Source of the DNA: Apodospora peruviana
Lineage: Eukaryota > Ascomycota > Sordariomycetes > Sordariales > Lasiosphaeriaceae
DNA: 64,000 bases
Assembly: GCA_033439685.1 (NCBI GenBank)
Contig: JAUEDM010000002.1
Span: 5,394,001-5,458,000, forward strand
Direction: 5' to 3'
Below the pieces are notes generated by a model. That model was not told the origin of the DNA, made no database searches, and saw only the letters and a list, made by a program, of their open reading frames with translations. Shown one piece after another: positions 37,639 to 50,000 of the stretch (positions are counted from its first letter, which is position 1; every line of letters starts with the position of its first letter). The position numbers were made by a program, and so were the translations under genes.

Positions 37639-39137
37639 TCATACCTCGATGTTCACATTAACATAAGGCCCGCCTCTCAAAGACGGCAGATCATCTTCGA
37701 GAACCGGCGTACCAGCCGCTTGCAGCTCAGCAGCAACAGCATCAACGTCCTTCCAGACCCGCAATAGGTTTCCGCCAACGACCTTGGCCGCGTCTTCGTC
37801 GCTCACTCCTCGCCTCAGCATCTCTGCCACCAGGTCCGGGTAGGAAGACACGTCATCCAGCCCCTTGGGCGTGCTCGGAATCCCGTCAAAATCGCTGCCA
37901 AACCCAACATGCTCGAACCCAATCAGGTTGCCAATGTGCAGGATATGCGTCACCACGTGCTCCAGCGTCGAGTTGGCCGGGTAGAAATCGGGCAGCCCGT
38001 CGTCGCGTTCAGGCGCCGCCACGCAGGACACGAAATCCGGCGAGAAATTGACCATGACCAGCGAGCATGTTTCCTTGACGAGCTTGAGCACGTGGTCCGG
38101 CACGTTGCGCGGGTGCGGGCAGACGCTGTACGCGCTCGAATGACTAAAAATGACGGGCGCCTTGCTTCCCTTTTTGTCCTTGCTGCCGCCGAGGACGTCG
38201 ACCATGGTGTCGACGCTCGTGTGGGACAGGTCGACGATCATGCCGATGCGGTTCATCTCGCCGATGAGGCGCTGGCCGGCCAGACTAATACCTTTATGTT
38301 CTGCGGGCGCTTTCCGAAAAGGGTTCTCCCAAAGCGCGGCGTCGGCGAACTTGTTGCCGCAGTTGTGCGTGAGGGTGGCGTAGCGCACGCCGAGATCGTA
38401 GAACAGACGCAGGTTGGCGGCCGAGTTGCCGATCTGGTGGAGGCCCTCGATACCCAAGGGCGAAATCAGCTGGCCCTTTTTGAAGGCCGCGAGAGCGGAA
38501 CCGCTTCCCACAGAGTTGGATGAGAAGTCGTCCGGGTAGGCGGCCTTGAGACGGGCGATGATGTCGATCTGTTGCAGGGTCGCCTGGACGATAGGACGGT
38601 AATTCTTGTCCGTGTAGTCTGTGCCCTTTTCCGGGCACGGCCAAAAGACGCTCCAGAAGGCGCCGCCGTTCAGGCCGGACCGCAGCCGGGGCAGGTCGAC
38701 GTGGCCTAGCATGCCTCCCTTTTCGAAGGGCTTGGTAAAGTTTTCGCCGTATATGTGGTTGTTGTAAACGAACCTGAGGAGAATGGCCAGGTCATTGTGT
38801 CCATCTGAGAGTCTAATTAGAAAATCGAAGATAATGATGATGAAGTATGAAATATACCGATGAGAGGAGTCTCGGTCAGGATCCTCTTGACGCGCTGTTC
38901 GATCGATTCCGGCTCGACCGGCCCGGCGTGAGATCCATTGCGGATTCGATGAAGGCAATGGCTTGCTGGCCAAACAAACAACAGGCTAAGAAACAAGAAG
39001 GACAGAAGTGCACAGAGCCGGAAAGACGCTCGGCGTCTACTGGTGTCCTTGTTCGGCGTGGACAGGAAGGGCTCTAGATCACCAGCAGCGGCATCATCCC
39101 AGGCGCCGGGAATATCAGCGTGGTGTTTCGACTTCAT
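37639..39137 (-). CDS. Membrane dipeptidase, peptidase family M19
   Basis: Two exons, 39137-38858 and 38804-37639 (53 nt intron), give 481 residues. Residues roughly 40-62 (LCALLSFLFLSLLFVWPASH) form a hydrophobic segment after a short charged N terminus, consistent with a type II signal anchor. The intron falls inside the conserved metal-binding motif, and splicing restores DGHNDL, the His-x-Asp pair of zinc ligands. Other M19 ligand motifs are present: GIEGLHQIG (Glu), LTHNC (His), IVDLSHTS (His), SHSSA and FGSDFDGI (Asp). The enzyme is expected to hydrolyse dipeptides with broad specificity using two zinc ions, facing the lumen or outside of the cell. Length fits the family with an added N-terminal anchor. 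Confidence 0.9.
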
Positions 39138-40162
39138 CGGTATTGGATTTGTAGAGACTCGGTGTTGGATAAACCTGAATCGGGTTACGTTCACTTAAGG
39201 ATGATGGTATTAGTTATTAATATCGTGGTTTTGTTTCTATCAGGGGATGGATTAGCTTAATGACATGACAAGCTCTCCCGCCCAGCCCGGTGGTAATCCA
39301 GGCATGCCAAATCCGGCTGACCCCCACTAGTTCCTGACTAGGAAGGCGTCAAACCCTCTGAATAAAGCTTTCTTTGCGAAGCTTCAAGTGCATCAATTCA
39401 TCCCTTTTACTGTATTGACATAATACGGATATATATTATGATACTCCCATCTTAACGAGCGGTCTGTGTGGGTTCTTGCCGAAAAGCGATTGACAAAGTT
39501 GAAACATCTTGAAAGTAAATAGGGGTAAAGCGGAGGGCATCGCATGTAGGTGCCCCTTACAGAAGCCGATTCGTATTCTCCAGGGCTCGAGAAGGTCCTT
39601 CTGAGTACGCCTGTCCGTCCCATGTGTGCAGCTGGCATGGGCCCAAACTTGGCCTTGGCAGCGCCCGATCGGTGGCCTCTCCTGTCGTCACAGCGTCGTG
39701 CTCCAATGAAACGAGACATCCTGCCCTTGTAACACAACCAAGGCCGCTCCAGCCTTGAATGACATTTCGTTGTTGAAGCCCGAGCTTTCATTTTGCGCCG
39801 AACTTGTCTCCTCCTGTTTGTGTACAATCGCACAGCCCTCATTTACTTTGTCTCGTGCTTCCTTTTCAGCAATACACAGTGCAATACTTTGCTCAGCGTC
39901 GCTTTACCGACCGACTTCTTTGACCTTGACGTTCTTCAGCGAGCCAAAATTCGCCTGCTCAGCCTCAATCGCGCCGAGCCCGAATGCAAACTTTGGCTTC
40001 CACCTGCATCCCAGCTGCAACAACCGCAAGCGTCACTTGGCTTACCTCCTGGAAACGTCAACTTCAACGTCAATATACTAACCACTACTGTCGTCGTCGA
40101 GCTCGCTTTGCCAATCGCGTCTCCAAAATCTTTAGCACAGAGCGATCAGCCCTTTCAGCACC
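39138..40162. promoter_or_regulatory. Divergent intergenic region
   Basis: About 1 kb between the start codons of the dipeptidase (minus) and the RGD2-like gene (plus); it should contain both promoters. A pyrimidine-rich stretch near 39.8-40.1 kb precedes the RGD2-like start and is probably its leader. Nothing else was recognised. Confidence 0.5.
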
Positions 40163-42991
40163 ATGCCGGGCTTCGCAGATTCATTCTGGTCGAATGACTA
40201 CGCCGCAGGTGAGCGATCCCGGCCGTACCACGAACCCACATGCTTTATGCTTTGTCAATGCATGGTCGCCTTGTTAACCTAAACGCCATGTGTTAGGCCT
40301 TGGGGTCCTGTTTGGCAAGCTCCAACAAGGCGTCGTCGAGAATCGACAAGTCCTAACCGTAGCTCGAATGCGCGCCGAGGCAGAAGATGTCTACGGATCT
40401 CGCCTTTCCGAAATAACTCCCCAGGTCGACAAGATACAAGGCGGCTTCACTCGCGACGATGGCGCCAGCGTCCGAAAGGTATTGAGATTACACCTCCCTA
40501 CGCTTTGAGCCGTTCTGACCTTTGTTCCAGGCATATGACGGTGTACGGACCGAGATGGAGGAAGCCGCCAAGAACCACAAAAAGATCGCGCAAAACATTC
40601 GAGATCTGGTAGTCAACCCGTTTTCGCGATGGTGCGAGGCCCACGAATCTCGGATACAAGACTCGCAAGACGAGCTGCAAACCAGAATCAAGGCCCACGA
40701 TAAACAAGCCGAGTCGGTTAAGAAGCTGCGCAGCAACTACTTCAACAAATGCCGTCTCGTCGAGGATCTGGAGGAAGAAAACAAACTCGCCTTCCAAGAC
40801 CCTGAAATAAGTCCTAAGCCAAAGCAGCCGATACCCGAGATCAAGGTCGAGCCTCACCAGGAGGACGACGAGGAGGACGACGAGCCTTACGATATTGGAG
40901 ATGAAACGTATTCACCGGACCAGGTCAAAAAGATCCTAGCGCACATGCTCAACAACATCAAGATCGGGGAAACAAAGGTCCCTATCCTCGGAACTTACCA
41001 AAATACTTCTGCGGGCGCCGACATTGTCGAGTACCTCCAGAGGAACATGGGCACATCGAGCGTCAGCTATGCCGAGAGAATCGGCCAGGACTTGATAACC
41101 CACGGCTTCCTTCGTTTGATTGGAAATGTTGGCAGCACGTTTGCAAACAGCTCCAAGATGTTCTACCAGTGGCGACCGAGAGCGTTCAAGCTGTCCGGAG
41201 TTCCAGAGAAGAAGGTACCACTGGGGCGGACGTTCTCGCTCCCGGCAACCGGGTCAGACGGAGGCAGCGATTCTCCCGTAGTCGGTACTGTCACCGAGTA
41301 TCTCGCGAACTGGAACGTTCTCAATACTGCGCGACCAAACGAGACTCCTGCGGAACGGATGCGCCGTGAAGCCAGGGAAGCGGATGAGAGATATAAGGCG
41401 GCAGTCAAAAAGCTGGATGAAATGCGCTGCGAGCTGGAAGAGGCCATCTACATACATCTCAAATTTCTTGAGCGCTGTGAACTTGACAGACTCAAGGCGA
41501 TTAAGACGGTGGTGCTTGATTTCTCGGGAACGATCAGCAACGTCATTCCGAGCCTGCAATCTACCGTCGACAACATGATGCTGTACCAAGAGACCGTTCA
41601 ACCATTAGGGGACCTGCGGTACCTTTTGGAGAATTACCGAACTGGCAGCTTTGCTCCAAAGGTTGTTGTATACGAGAACTATTACAACAAGGTTGACGAG
41701 CAGACGTTCGGCGTCGATCTCGAGGCTCGCGCCCGCGCCGACAAGAAGCGTGTTCCTGTCATCGTCACCACTCTCCTTACCTACCTCGACCACCATTACC
41801 CCGATCTCGAGGGTGACGAAGCCAGGCGCGGAGTGTGGCTCCATGAGGTACCTCTTATTCAAACTCACAAGTTGAGAAACAAGATCAACGATGGAAAGCC
41901 GCCTTCATTGGAAGTGTTTACAGAGTTTGATGTCGCCACCGTTGCGAGTCTGCTGAAGCTCTATCTTCTTGAACTACCAGGTATGTCCTAGCACCATCTG
42001 CATTCCTGCGAGTACATACTGACTGTGTTTGCTAGACTCACTCGTATCTTCTCACGTTTACGAAATCATCAGAACTATCTACAACACGCCGACTGCAGAT
42101 ACCAGCGACGCTGCACGCGTTCCGGTTTTACAGCAGACACTATCCCAACTGCGGCTAACAAACATTGCGACGTTGGATGCATGCATGAATCACTTTACGC
42201 GCTTGATCGATCTCACGTCGGCTGATGAGGAGTACATCTCCAAACTTGCCACTTCCCTGGCCCCTTGCATCCTGCGTCCGCGCACGGAAACGTCGCTTAC
42301 TATGGAAGAAAAGCATTCGTACCGCCTCATTCGCGATCTATTCGCGCACAAGGAAGCCATCTTCAGCGAGCTGAAGCGCATGTCGACGATGAACTCGTCG
42401 GCGTCTGTCAGCGGTCCCGCTAACCGCCCACGTGCCATCTCTACGGACGAGAGTAACCGCAAGGCGAACATGGAGGAGCGGAACCGGCTTCTCATGGAAA
42501 AGGCGGCCGCCTCCGGGGGAAGCCGAAGCCGGGCGACGTCACCCGCTCCGGGTCCGCGTGGTCACCGTCGAGATAAGAGCTCGGGCGGTGCCGAGACGAG
42601 ATTCCCCGTGAGCGTTGCCAGCCCGACCTCGGTTGCGGAGCGCAGCAAGCGGCAGAGTCTGGGTCCGATCTTGCCGAAGAGAACTTCTCTTGAGGTGCCT
42701 GATGATGCGGGCATGGGGGGCTTATCGCATCCTGCGGACGGCCACTACAACGGGGCCTCGGTCACGAGTAGCATCGTGCCTGAAGACCGCGTGGCGGCCA
42801 TGGCTGCCAAGATCGAGAACGAGAGCTTGCTGGAGAAGCGGAATAGTTTGGGGCGGGCGCCCGGGGCTAGATTTGTGGGGGGTCGTCGGGTGCCTGCTGC
42901 CGCCGCCACGGCGGAACAAGCTGCAGGGGGTGCCTCGTCTTCTTCTTCGCATCCGGGCGTTACGCTTGTGGATCCCCCGATGGATTACTAG
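40163..42991 (+). CDS. RGD2: RhoGAP protein with F-BAR and DEP domains (RGD2-like)
   Basis: Four exons, 40163-40208, 40297-40478, 40531-41980 and 42036-42991, give 877 residues; all joins keep phase. Domain order is F-BAR (about residues 5-450, with an acidic insert EPHQEDDEEDDEPYDIGDE), an inserted DEP domain (about 190-290, YSPDQVKKILAHMLNNI...SKMFYQWRP), then RhoGAP (from about residue 460, FGVDLEARARADKKRVPVIV) and a disordered Ser/Arg-rich tail. This order matches budding-yeast Rgd2, a GAP for Cdc42 and Rho5. F-BAR domains bend or bind membrane at polarity and septation sites. The usual GxxR arginine-finger position reads G510-V-W-L513, so the catalytic arginine is not where expected. 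This domain may act without it or by another residue. Confidence 0.87.
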
Positions 42992-43964
42992 TAGTGATAT
43001 GATCGGGCCGGATATCGTGAGCGGTTTTCAGGGAGGCAGGGCCAATGGTCTTGGTGTACAAAAACTGAACTTTGTTTGTTTTTGGGGCGATGACACTTTG
43101 TAAAAACCTTTTTTTGTTGTTGACACGACCCTTGAAATGATATGGAGAATCGCGTGAATTTTGCTTTTTTATTGTCTGGGTAGTTTTAATTTTCGTTTAT
43201 GAGACAGAGCGAGGGTAAAGTGGGATGAGAGGCCGGTGCAAGAGGCGAAGAGAAAAATTCAATATACCTTATTATACCTTTGACACTTTTCAAGTGGCAT
43301 GACAACTTAATAGTAGTAATAGTTTGAGTTTGAACCTGTTGCTGTCGTGAGGACCTCCGGCTCGAACTCGGTTCCGTATTTTGACCGGAGTGTCGTCCGT
43401 CACCGGGACACCCGGAGCCGGAATGCGGTTAGCGGGGCTCCGTGTTCGGTCCGTCACTTGCCTTCAACACGCTGTGAGTTTGATTGATTCGCCTGCCTGC
43501 CTGCCTGCACCTTGGATACAACATTTGGGTGAGTTCTAGTAATCAACCAGTGCTTGTCAAACTTCTGTGCACTATTACCTACCTATGCGATGGTGCAATC
43601 ATGTAAATCCATGGATGGCGGCATCGCACTAACAGCTCTGCCTTGTGCCCGGCATGTTAGGGAAAGTGGGGACCGGGATGCGCCTTTGCATCCGCTGTGG
43701 CTCTCTCTTCCCATCTCCTCACTGATAATGCCCGCAAAGTAGGCTGGCAAAGCAAGCGTGTTCAAAACACCCTTTGAATTCCGTTTTCCCCCATCATTTT
43801 TGTTGTTAGAGTCTTTTTGAAACAGCTCCCCAACTTCGCTTTATTCAAGGCAACCAACCTCCGCAAGCTCCGTACTACGGAGGACTCCGGCATCGAACCG
43901 CCGAACCGCCGGCTGAAGCAAAGGCAGAGACGACCTTTCACCATATTACGAATATTTACTCAGG
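42992..43964. other. Intergenic region between two plus-strand genes
   Basis: Holds the RGD2-like 3' region and the promoter of the MFS gene. A GC-rich segment with CCGGAGCCGG-type inverted elements lies near 43355-43445, and TCCGTACTACGGA occurs at 43869-43881. No gene recognised. Confidence 0.5.
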
Positions 43965-45789
43965 ATGCCAGGCTCTGATCGATCAACGGCAGCGGCCGCC
44001 GGCTTATCAACTCAAAATGGCCAAAACAGCAGCAGCATCATTGACCGGGGGGTAGATGAGTCAACACCTCTACTAATATCAGCCGCGAAGGCCAACGACT
44101 CCTCCTCAACTTCCCGCGGCGAAGCCGAAGAGGGGGAGATCACCGTCCTCGCATCAGAGCTATCCACCCCGCGGCTCGCCGCAACCCTGGGCACCGCCTA
44201 CGTGGGCGTTTTCCTAGGAGCCGTGGACGCGAGCATCATCGCAACGCTGTCGGCGCCCATATCGAGCGAGTTTTTCTCGCTTTCTCTGCTATCATGGCTG
44301 GCGACGGCGTACCTGATCGCCAACGCGGCGTGCCAACCGCTGTCGGGCCGGCTGACGGACATTTTTGGCCGCGGGCCCGGGTTGGTGTTCAGTAATGTCA
44401 TGTTCTCGGCGGGCAATCTAATCTGTGGACTCGCAAAAAACGAGCAGACGATGATTTTGGGACGGGTGGTGGCTGGTGTTGGTGGTGGCGGGCTGATGAG
44501 TATTAGTGCGTTTCTTGGGAGTGATTTGGTGCCACTGAGAAAAAGGGGGGTGATTCAGGGGATTGGGAATATTGCTTATGGGTAAGTTTCTTTCTCTCAT
44601 TATGTACTGTGTTGGGTTGGGATGGAGCTGACAGACACATAGGTCTGGTGCCATGCTGGGCGGCGTGTTTGGCGGCTTGCTCAACGACTCGTCGGCGTGG
44701 GGATGGCGGCTCGCTTTTCTTATCCAGGCGCCCGTCAGCTTGGTTTCGGCCGTGCTGGTCGCTTTCCTGGTCAAGGTTCCGCCAAAAATCTCGAGCAAGT
44801 CGCTGCTCGCGCGCATAGATTTTGGCGGTTCCTTACTGACCATCGCATTTATCGTCCTCCTGCTGCTCGGCCTCAACGCCGGCGGCAACCTGGTGCCGTG
44901 GACGCACCCGCTCGTGGTGACCACCATTCCCCTGTCTGTGGTCATTTTGGGCGTCTTCGTCTGGTGGGAGAGCCGAGCCGAGCAGCCCATCATCCCCGTC
45001 CGCCTGCTCCTGCACCGCACCGTGCTCGCCGCGTGCGTGACCAACTTTATCTGTACCATGGTCCTCATGATGGTCATGTTTTACGTTCCCTTGTACCTGC
45101 AAGTCATCGGCCACAGCGCTACCCAAGCCGGCTTGCGGATTTTGGCTTCCCCGTTCGGCGTCTCGATTTCCTCGGTCGGGTGCGGGCTGATCATGCAGCG
45201 GACGGGCAAGTACGTCGGGCTCGGCATCGCGGTCGTGTCGACGTTTGCGGCTGGCGTCACGCTCCTGACCACTTTAACGGAATCGTCGCCCGAGTGTGTA
45301 ACGTTTATGGCCATGGCGCTGCTTGGCGCTGGTTATGGCGGCATGTTGACGGTCACGCTGCTCGCTTGTATCGCTGCGGTCGACCACGAGCACCAGGCCG
45401 TCGTCACGTCGGCCACCTACGCCTTTAGGTCTGTCGGCGCCACGTTGGGGATTGCTATCGCATCGGCGGTCTACCAGAATATTCTGAAGGCGCGGCTGTG
45501 GGACCGGTTCGGCGAGCTGCCTGGTGCGGCGGAGGAGATTGCGCGGATTCGGGATGATCTGGGCGAGCTGCGCAGGTTGCCGGAGGGCTGGCACGATGGG
45601 GTTATAGCGTCGTTCATGGAGGCGTTTAGGGGGGTTTGGTTGACCGCACTGGGGATGGTGTTGGTTGCGCTGGTCAGTATTTCGCTGATGAGGCAGCATA
45701 AGCTGCATTCGAATTTGGCTCGGGAAGAGGAGGAGGAGGAGCAGGCGGAGGCGGAGGCGGAGGCGGAGGCGGAGGCACGTCAGGAGTGA
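43965..45789 (+). CDS. MFS transporter, VBA/Fnx1-like drug:H+ antiporter family
   Basis: Two exons, 43965-44581 and 44643-45789 (61 nt intron, joined at AYG-SGAML), give 587 residues. A hydrophilic N terminus of about 70 residues is followed by about 12-14 hydrophobic helices. The first is around VGVFLGAVDASIIATL, a motif typical of the DHA2-type major facilitator group, and the A-motif GRLTDIFGR follows after the second helix. The closest relatives I recall are vacuolar basic amino-acid transporters (VBA) and fission-yeast Fnx1, which move amino acids into the vacuole. The actual substrate cannot be read from sequence. The C-terminal tail is a (GGAGGC)n repeat coding for alternating Glu-Ala (about EAEAEAEAEAEA), which is low-complexity and probably length-variable. 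Confidence 0.85.
45742..45780 (+). repeat. GAGGCG hexamer repeat in MFS gene tail
   Basis: A GAG-rich stretch followed by tandem GCGGAG units, coding for Glu-rich and Glu-Ala dipeptides at the C terminus of the MFS protein. Simple coding repeat. Confidence 0.8.
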
Positions 45790-47062
45790 CGGTAGTTGGA
45801 GTATGTGGTGTCATGCAGTGTTGTTGTTGCCATAGTGTCGAGGTTGACGACTGTGTTTTGTGATGGATGGTAGTCGACCGAGAGTCTGCGTCAGGATTGG
45901 AAGCGTTTAGCGGGTTGTATGCATGAGACGATGTACAGATATGCCAACAAATATGGATTGGATTGGGGTAATAGCTATCTAGGTAGTAGTAGCAGCATCT
46001 TGGATAGAGACCAACAGCACCTTGGACAAGACATGGATAAGGTATATTGATTGATGATGGATCATTGGAATCGCCTCTGTATTAGCACGTGGGAACGAAA
46101 GAGGGAGACGCCGAGCGCCCGATTATCATCAATGAGAAAGAGATATATTGAGCAGAGAAGGAGGCATCACGAAGTACTCCGCTGTTATTCAAGCTCATTT
46201 CTCCCAAGGCTCGTTGAGTGACAGGTAAACATCTACTACTGACTTAATGTGGAGGGAATTTTACAATTTTTTTACAAAACGACAATTCAGAATGTTAAAT
46301 CTAAATAATTACAATAACCGGGGCAGGCCCTATCGGAAAACTAACTTAAATAACCTCGGGAAGTGAGACGATTAACCACTGCATCAAGTTGACTTGACGC
46401 ATCCATTGCTGGAGCTTCTGATGTTGGAAGGTACAGTATTTGAGGAACCTATATACCGCCTGTCAAACTGAGAGGGCGGTAAATTATGACTCACGTCCGC
46501 ATGCCTGCTTGAGCCGAGCAAGACGTGGTTCCACACAGACACAAACCGTAGAGGTAACGTAGCTCAACCCTGTCATCTTCGAAATATTAGCGTATACTGG
46601 AAAGCAGTGGTAGGGCTGAATGGACCTCTGGCCTCAATTTGGCTGAAAATGTATATCATTGGGCTAATCTCATTTACCCCCTTAGGGTCCGATTATAAAC
46701 ATCAACTCCTTAATATGTGTATGGGCCGTGTTTTCCATGTTCAAAGTGATCAAATCCATCTCATCACTAGACAATCCATCCCAGCGCCCAACAACAACAA
46801 AACAAAGCTCTCGCTGAAACGGCATATACCCTCGAAATAAGAGAAAGAGAAAGAAGACAACGCCCCGTACATGCGAGTACCCCTTTCCCATGACCAGAAT
46901 TGAACAAAAACGAAGCCCATTAAACAATCCCTTTCTCTCGAAAATGCCAAACAACTCCACAGTTTTGTGATATTTTTTCCGGCTTAAAAAGCTTGACGTC
47001 CCAATGCGTACAGAAAGTTCTCTGGTATAAACAAACAAAAAACAATCCAACATTCAAACACA
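45790..47062. other. Convergent intergenic region
   Basis: 3' regions of the plus-strand MFS gene and minus-strand CYK3 gene. Contains AT-rich DNA near 46240-46330, an AGTACTCCGC motif near 46173, and the second copy of a dispersed repeat at about 46507-46550. No gene recognised. Confidence 0.5.
46507..46550. repeat. Dispersed repeat fragment, copy B
   Basis: Resembles 9491-9537: GCTTGAGCCGAGCAAG, then ACGTGGTT and CACAGACAC, with a 4-base gap and several substitutions relative to copy A. Remnant of a dispersed element is the simplest reading. Confidence 0.45.
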
Positions 47063-50000
47063 TCACCCCTGACACACCCACTCGGCAAAGACACACCACC
47101 TCGCAGTACGGTCCGCCAGCACCAGGCCGCGCCAGACACCCCTTTCGGAGCATTTGATGATGGTCTCCCACGTGCCACCATCACCAGCATCTTCTTCGCT
47201 CGCCATTCCGGTGCCTCTTCCCCCCACGCCCATCCCACGGCGGTCTTCCTTGCGCATCAACCGCAGGATCTTGCCGCCAGGAGTCTGAATGGCCAGTTTT
47301 GCTGGCTTCTTGGAGCCGCTGCCGGTGCTGCTGGGGTTCGACCCGGCGGCACTCGAACTTGTCATGCTCATAGCACTACTAGGACGCACAAATGGTATCG
47401 GACTGGTTCCTCCAGGATTGGACGATGGGGTCATCGGGTTAATATCCGTCGAGCTCGGGTGCTGGCGAATGACAAAAACAAAGGTATTGTTCAGGGCCAG
47501 TCGTTGGCACTGTGGCTGTACGACGTAAATATCGTGACGCTGCGCATGGGGAGTTGGATGCCGCGTGACGAATTCGTAGGGGGGGTTTTCTCCAGTGTGG
47601 ATGATGGGCAGAGCAAACGCTATGGGGTGCGGAATGTCTTTGATGCTATGCATCAGACCCCGTTTCCCGGCATACACTTTGAGCGTGCCGGTCCCCTCGT
47701 CTCCAGGAAGCAGTGCTTTCACCGTGTAACGCTTAACGCCACCAAACCACTCCGCTTGAGCCAAAGCACGCTTCTTTACAGTATCCCCCGACTCGAAAAA
47801 ATCGCCGTCTGAATCTCGCGAGTATGCGCGGACCTCAACTTCAGCTGCAACTTCCACATCCGGAGGTACATTGAACTTAATGTGGACCATTTCGAGGTCT
47901 TCGATCCTCGTAAGCGAGGTGTTGTAGTCGACCATGTGCAAACCATTCTTGAAGTATGGCGGGCAAGCACAAGGCAGGTTGAGAAGGACCTCGTGCGCAA
48001 TCGGCGGACAGACGTGCTGCTGTGCGTGATGCTCAGGGATGTGCGTCCAGCAAATTTCTGTAGGGCGCGCAAGAAACCACCAAGGATCTGCCGAGGAGTT
48101 ACTGTGGCTCGAATATAAGCCACGCCGGGGATTGGATGGACTTGCAAGACAACAATCCATCATTCGCCATTCGTTATCAACGAGAACGGCGTTCCACCAG
48201 TGATTTGACCGGGGAACTATACTGGAGTCCGTGATCTCCCCTGGCGTCTTGAGATAACCGCGGACGACTTCACAAGGAAGCCCAACCGCAGCGCACATCT
48301 CAAGTACGAGAACGGCATACTCTTCGGCACATCCTCGTTTTGTCTGAATAACCCGTCGAGTGTCGACCTCACCCTCAAAGTCCTCCTCCCAGCAAATCTT
48401 CTCAGAAACCCACGTAAAGATAGCACGCAGACGCTGGACATCGCTCCGATACGGACGGCAAACGTATGTAGTCGCGAGGGTAATCGCAGTCGTGTTCGGT
48501 GGGAGATTCGCGATGAAGCGGGAGTTTTTGTCCACTTGAGTGAGATTGATGGCCATGTAATCAGTAGGCTCTTGAACAGCCATTCCGTCACCGGCTTCGT
48601 CTCCCTCCACACTGTCGTATAGTTCGTCTACAGGGTCTAACGCAGGATAATCCAGCATTTGACACCTATCTCTCCTCTCAACGAGCTCGTTTCGGCTCAA
48701 GGAATTAGATCGATTGACGTCACGGCGCACCTGCACCCAATCAACACCGCTGCCCAAGCCCATCTCACGCGCAGTGTCCCGTACCGGTTTGCTGGCAAGG
48801 GGGCTGTTTGAGAGTGAACTTATCGCGGTCGGCGTTGACCGAACAACACTGGAGCCTTGAACAGAGCCAGCTCCAGCAGTAGCAATACTACCCCTGGTAC
48901 TTGCGACACCAGTTTTGGCGGACTCGAGTATTCTTTTTATGAAGTTTTGCTTCTTAGCTTTGGGTTGCACGAGGCCCCCAATACCACCGATCACATCATC
49001 GTGGAAGCCCAGCTGGGACTTTGATCGTTGTTCGCCAGACGCATGACTGCTGTGGTAGGTTACGCCCGTGAATGGGGTTTCTGGGCGGTCCATATCCATG
49101 TCTCGTATGCCAAGTTCACTCTGAGCCCGGTTCCGGTTTTTCCTCGCAAGGCTACCAGCACTCGTGGCACTGATACCTCCAGCTGATACACCACTCATCA
49201 GACTTTTATTTGTGCTTTGAGAAGCTGTTGATGCACTAGTGGTACTGGTAGAGTTTGTCTTGGTAGTGAAGGTTCTGCCGAGGACCTCTCGACCAACCTC
49301 ATAAGCCGATTTCTTGTGTCGAAGTTCCGGCCGTGACTGCATCCCCATTGACGACTTCGGTCTATCCTGCATCATGCCCATTGAAGACTTCGGTCTATCA
49401 TGAATGTGATTTTTGGGTGGCGGAGGCGGCGCTCCGTCCATCTGGGATATGCTCGAACTATGCGGGCGCATGTTTCGCAGTCGGGATTCCATTCGCTCAA
49501 CATAGTTACTGAGCTCAGGTGCCTTTTTCTCTTGGTGGATGCCATGGTATGTAGGATCCTGGGATGACCCGCCACTTGCGCTGTATGTCTCGTACCCCTC
49601 GTCGACGTGGTGCCCTATACCCATCGATGTCTGAGGTCGCTGCTCCCGTAGTTTTTTCCTTGAACGTTGATGTACCATGTCGAAAGACTCTGGAGACCAC
49701 GGATCCAAGGGCGGAGTCGGCTCGGGAGACTGCGTTTCATGGTGGGCACCCCCTAATGCGTCCAGTTGCTCCATCACATCATCCATAGCATCCCGCAGTG
49801 GTGATGGAGTCATGCCATCAACACCACCACCGGGCGACGGGGGACATGGTGAGGGCATCCGCGGGGTGTGGTAACCCGTCGATTGATGATCATACGATGC
49901 GTTAGAATGTTGCCTTGAGATGTCCGTATGAAATCGATCATCATAGGACGCGTTAGACCCGTGCCTTGGCATCGTACTCCTATGTGGAGGTGGCGGAGGC

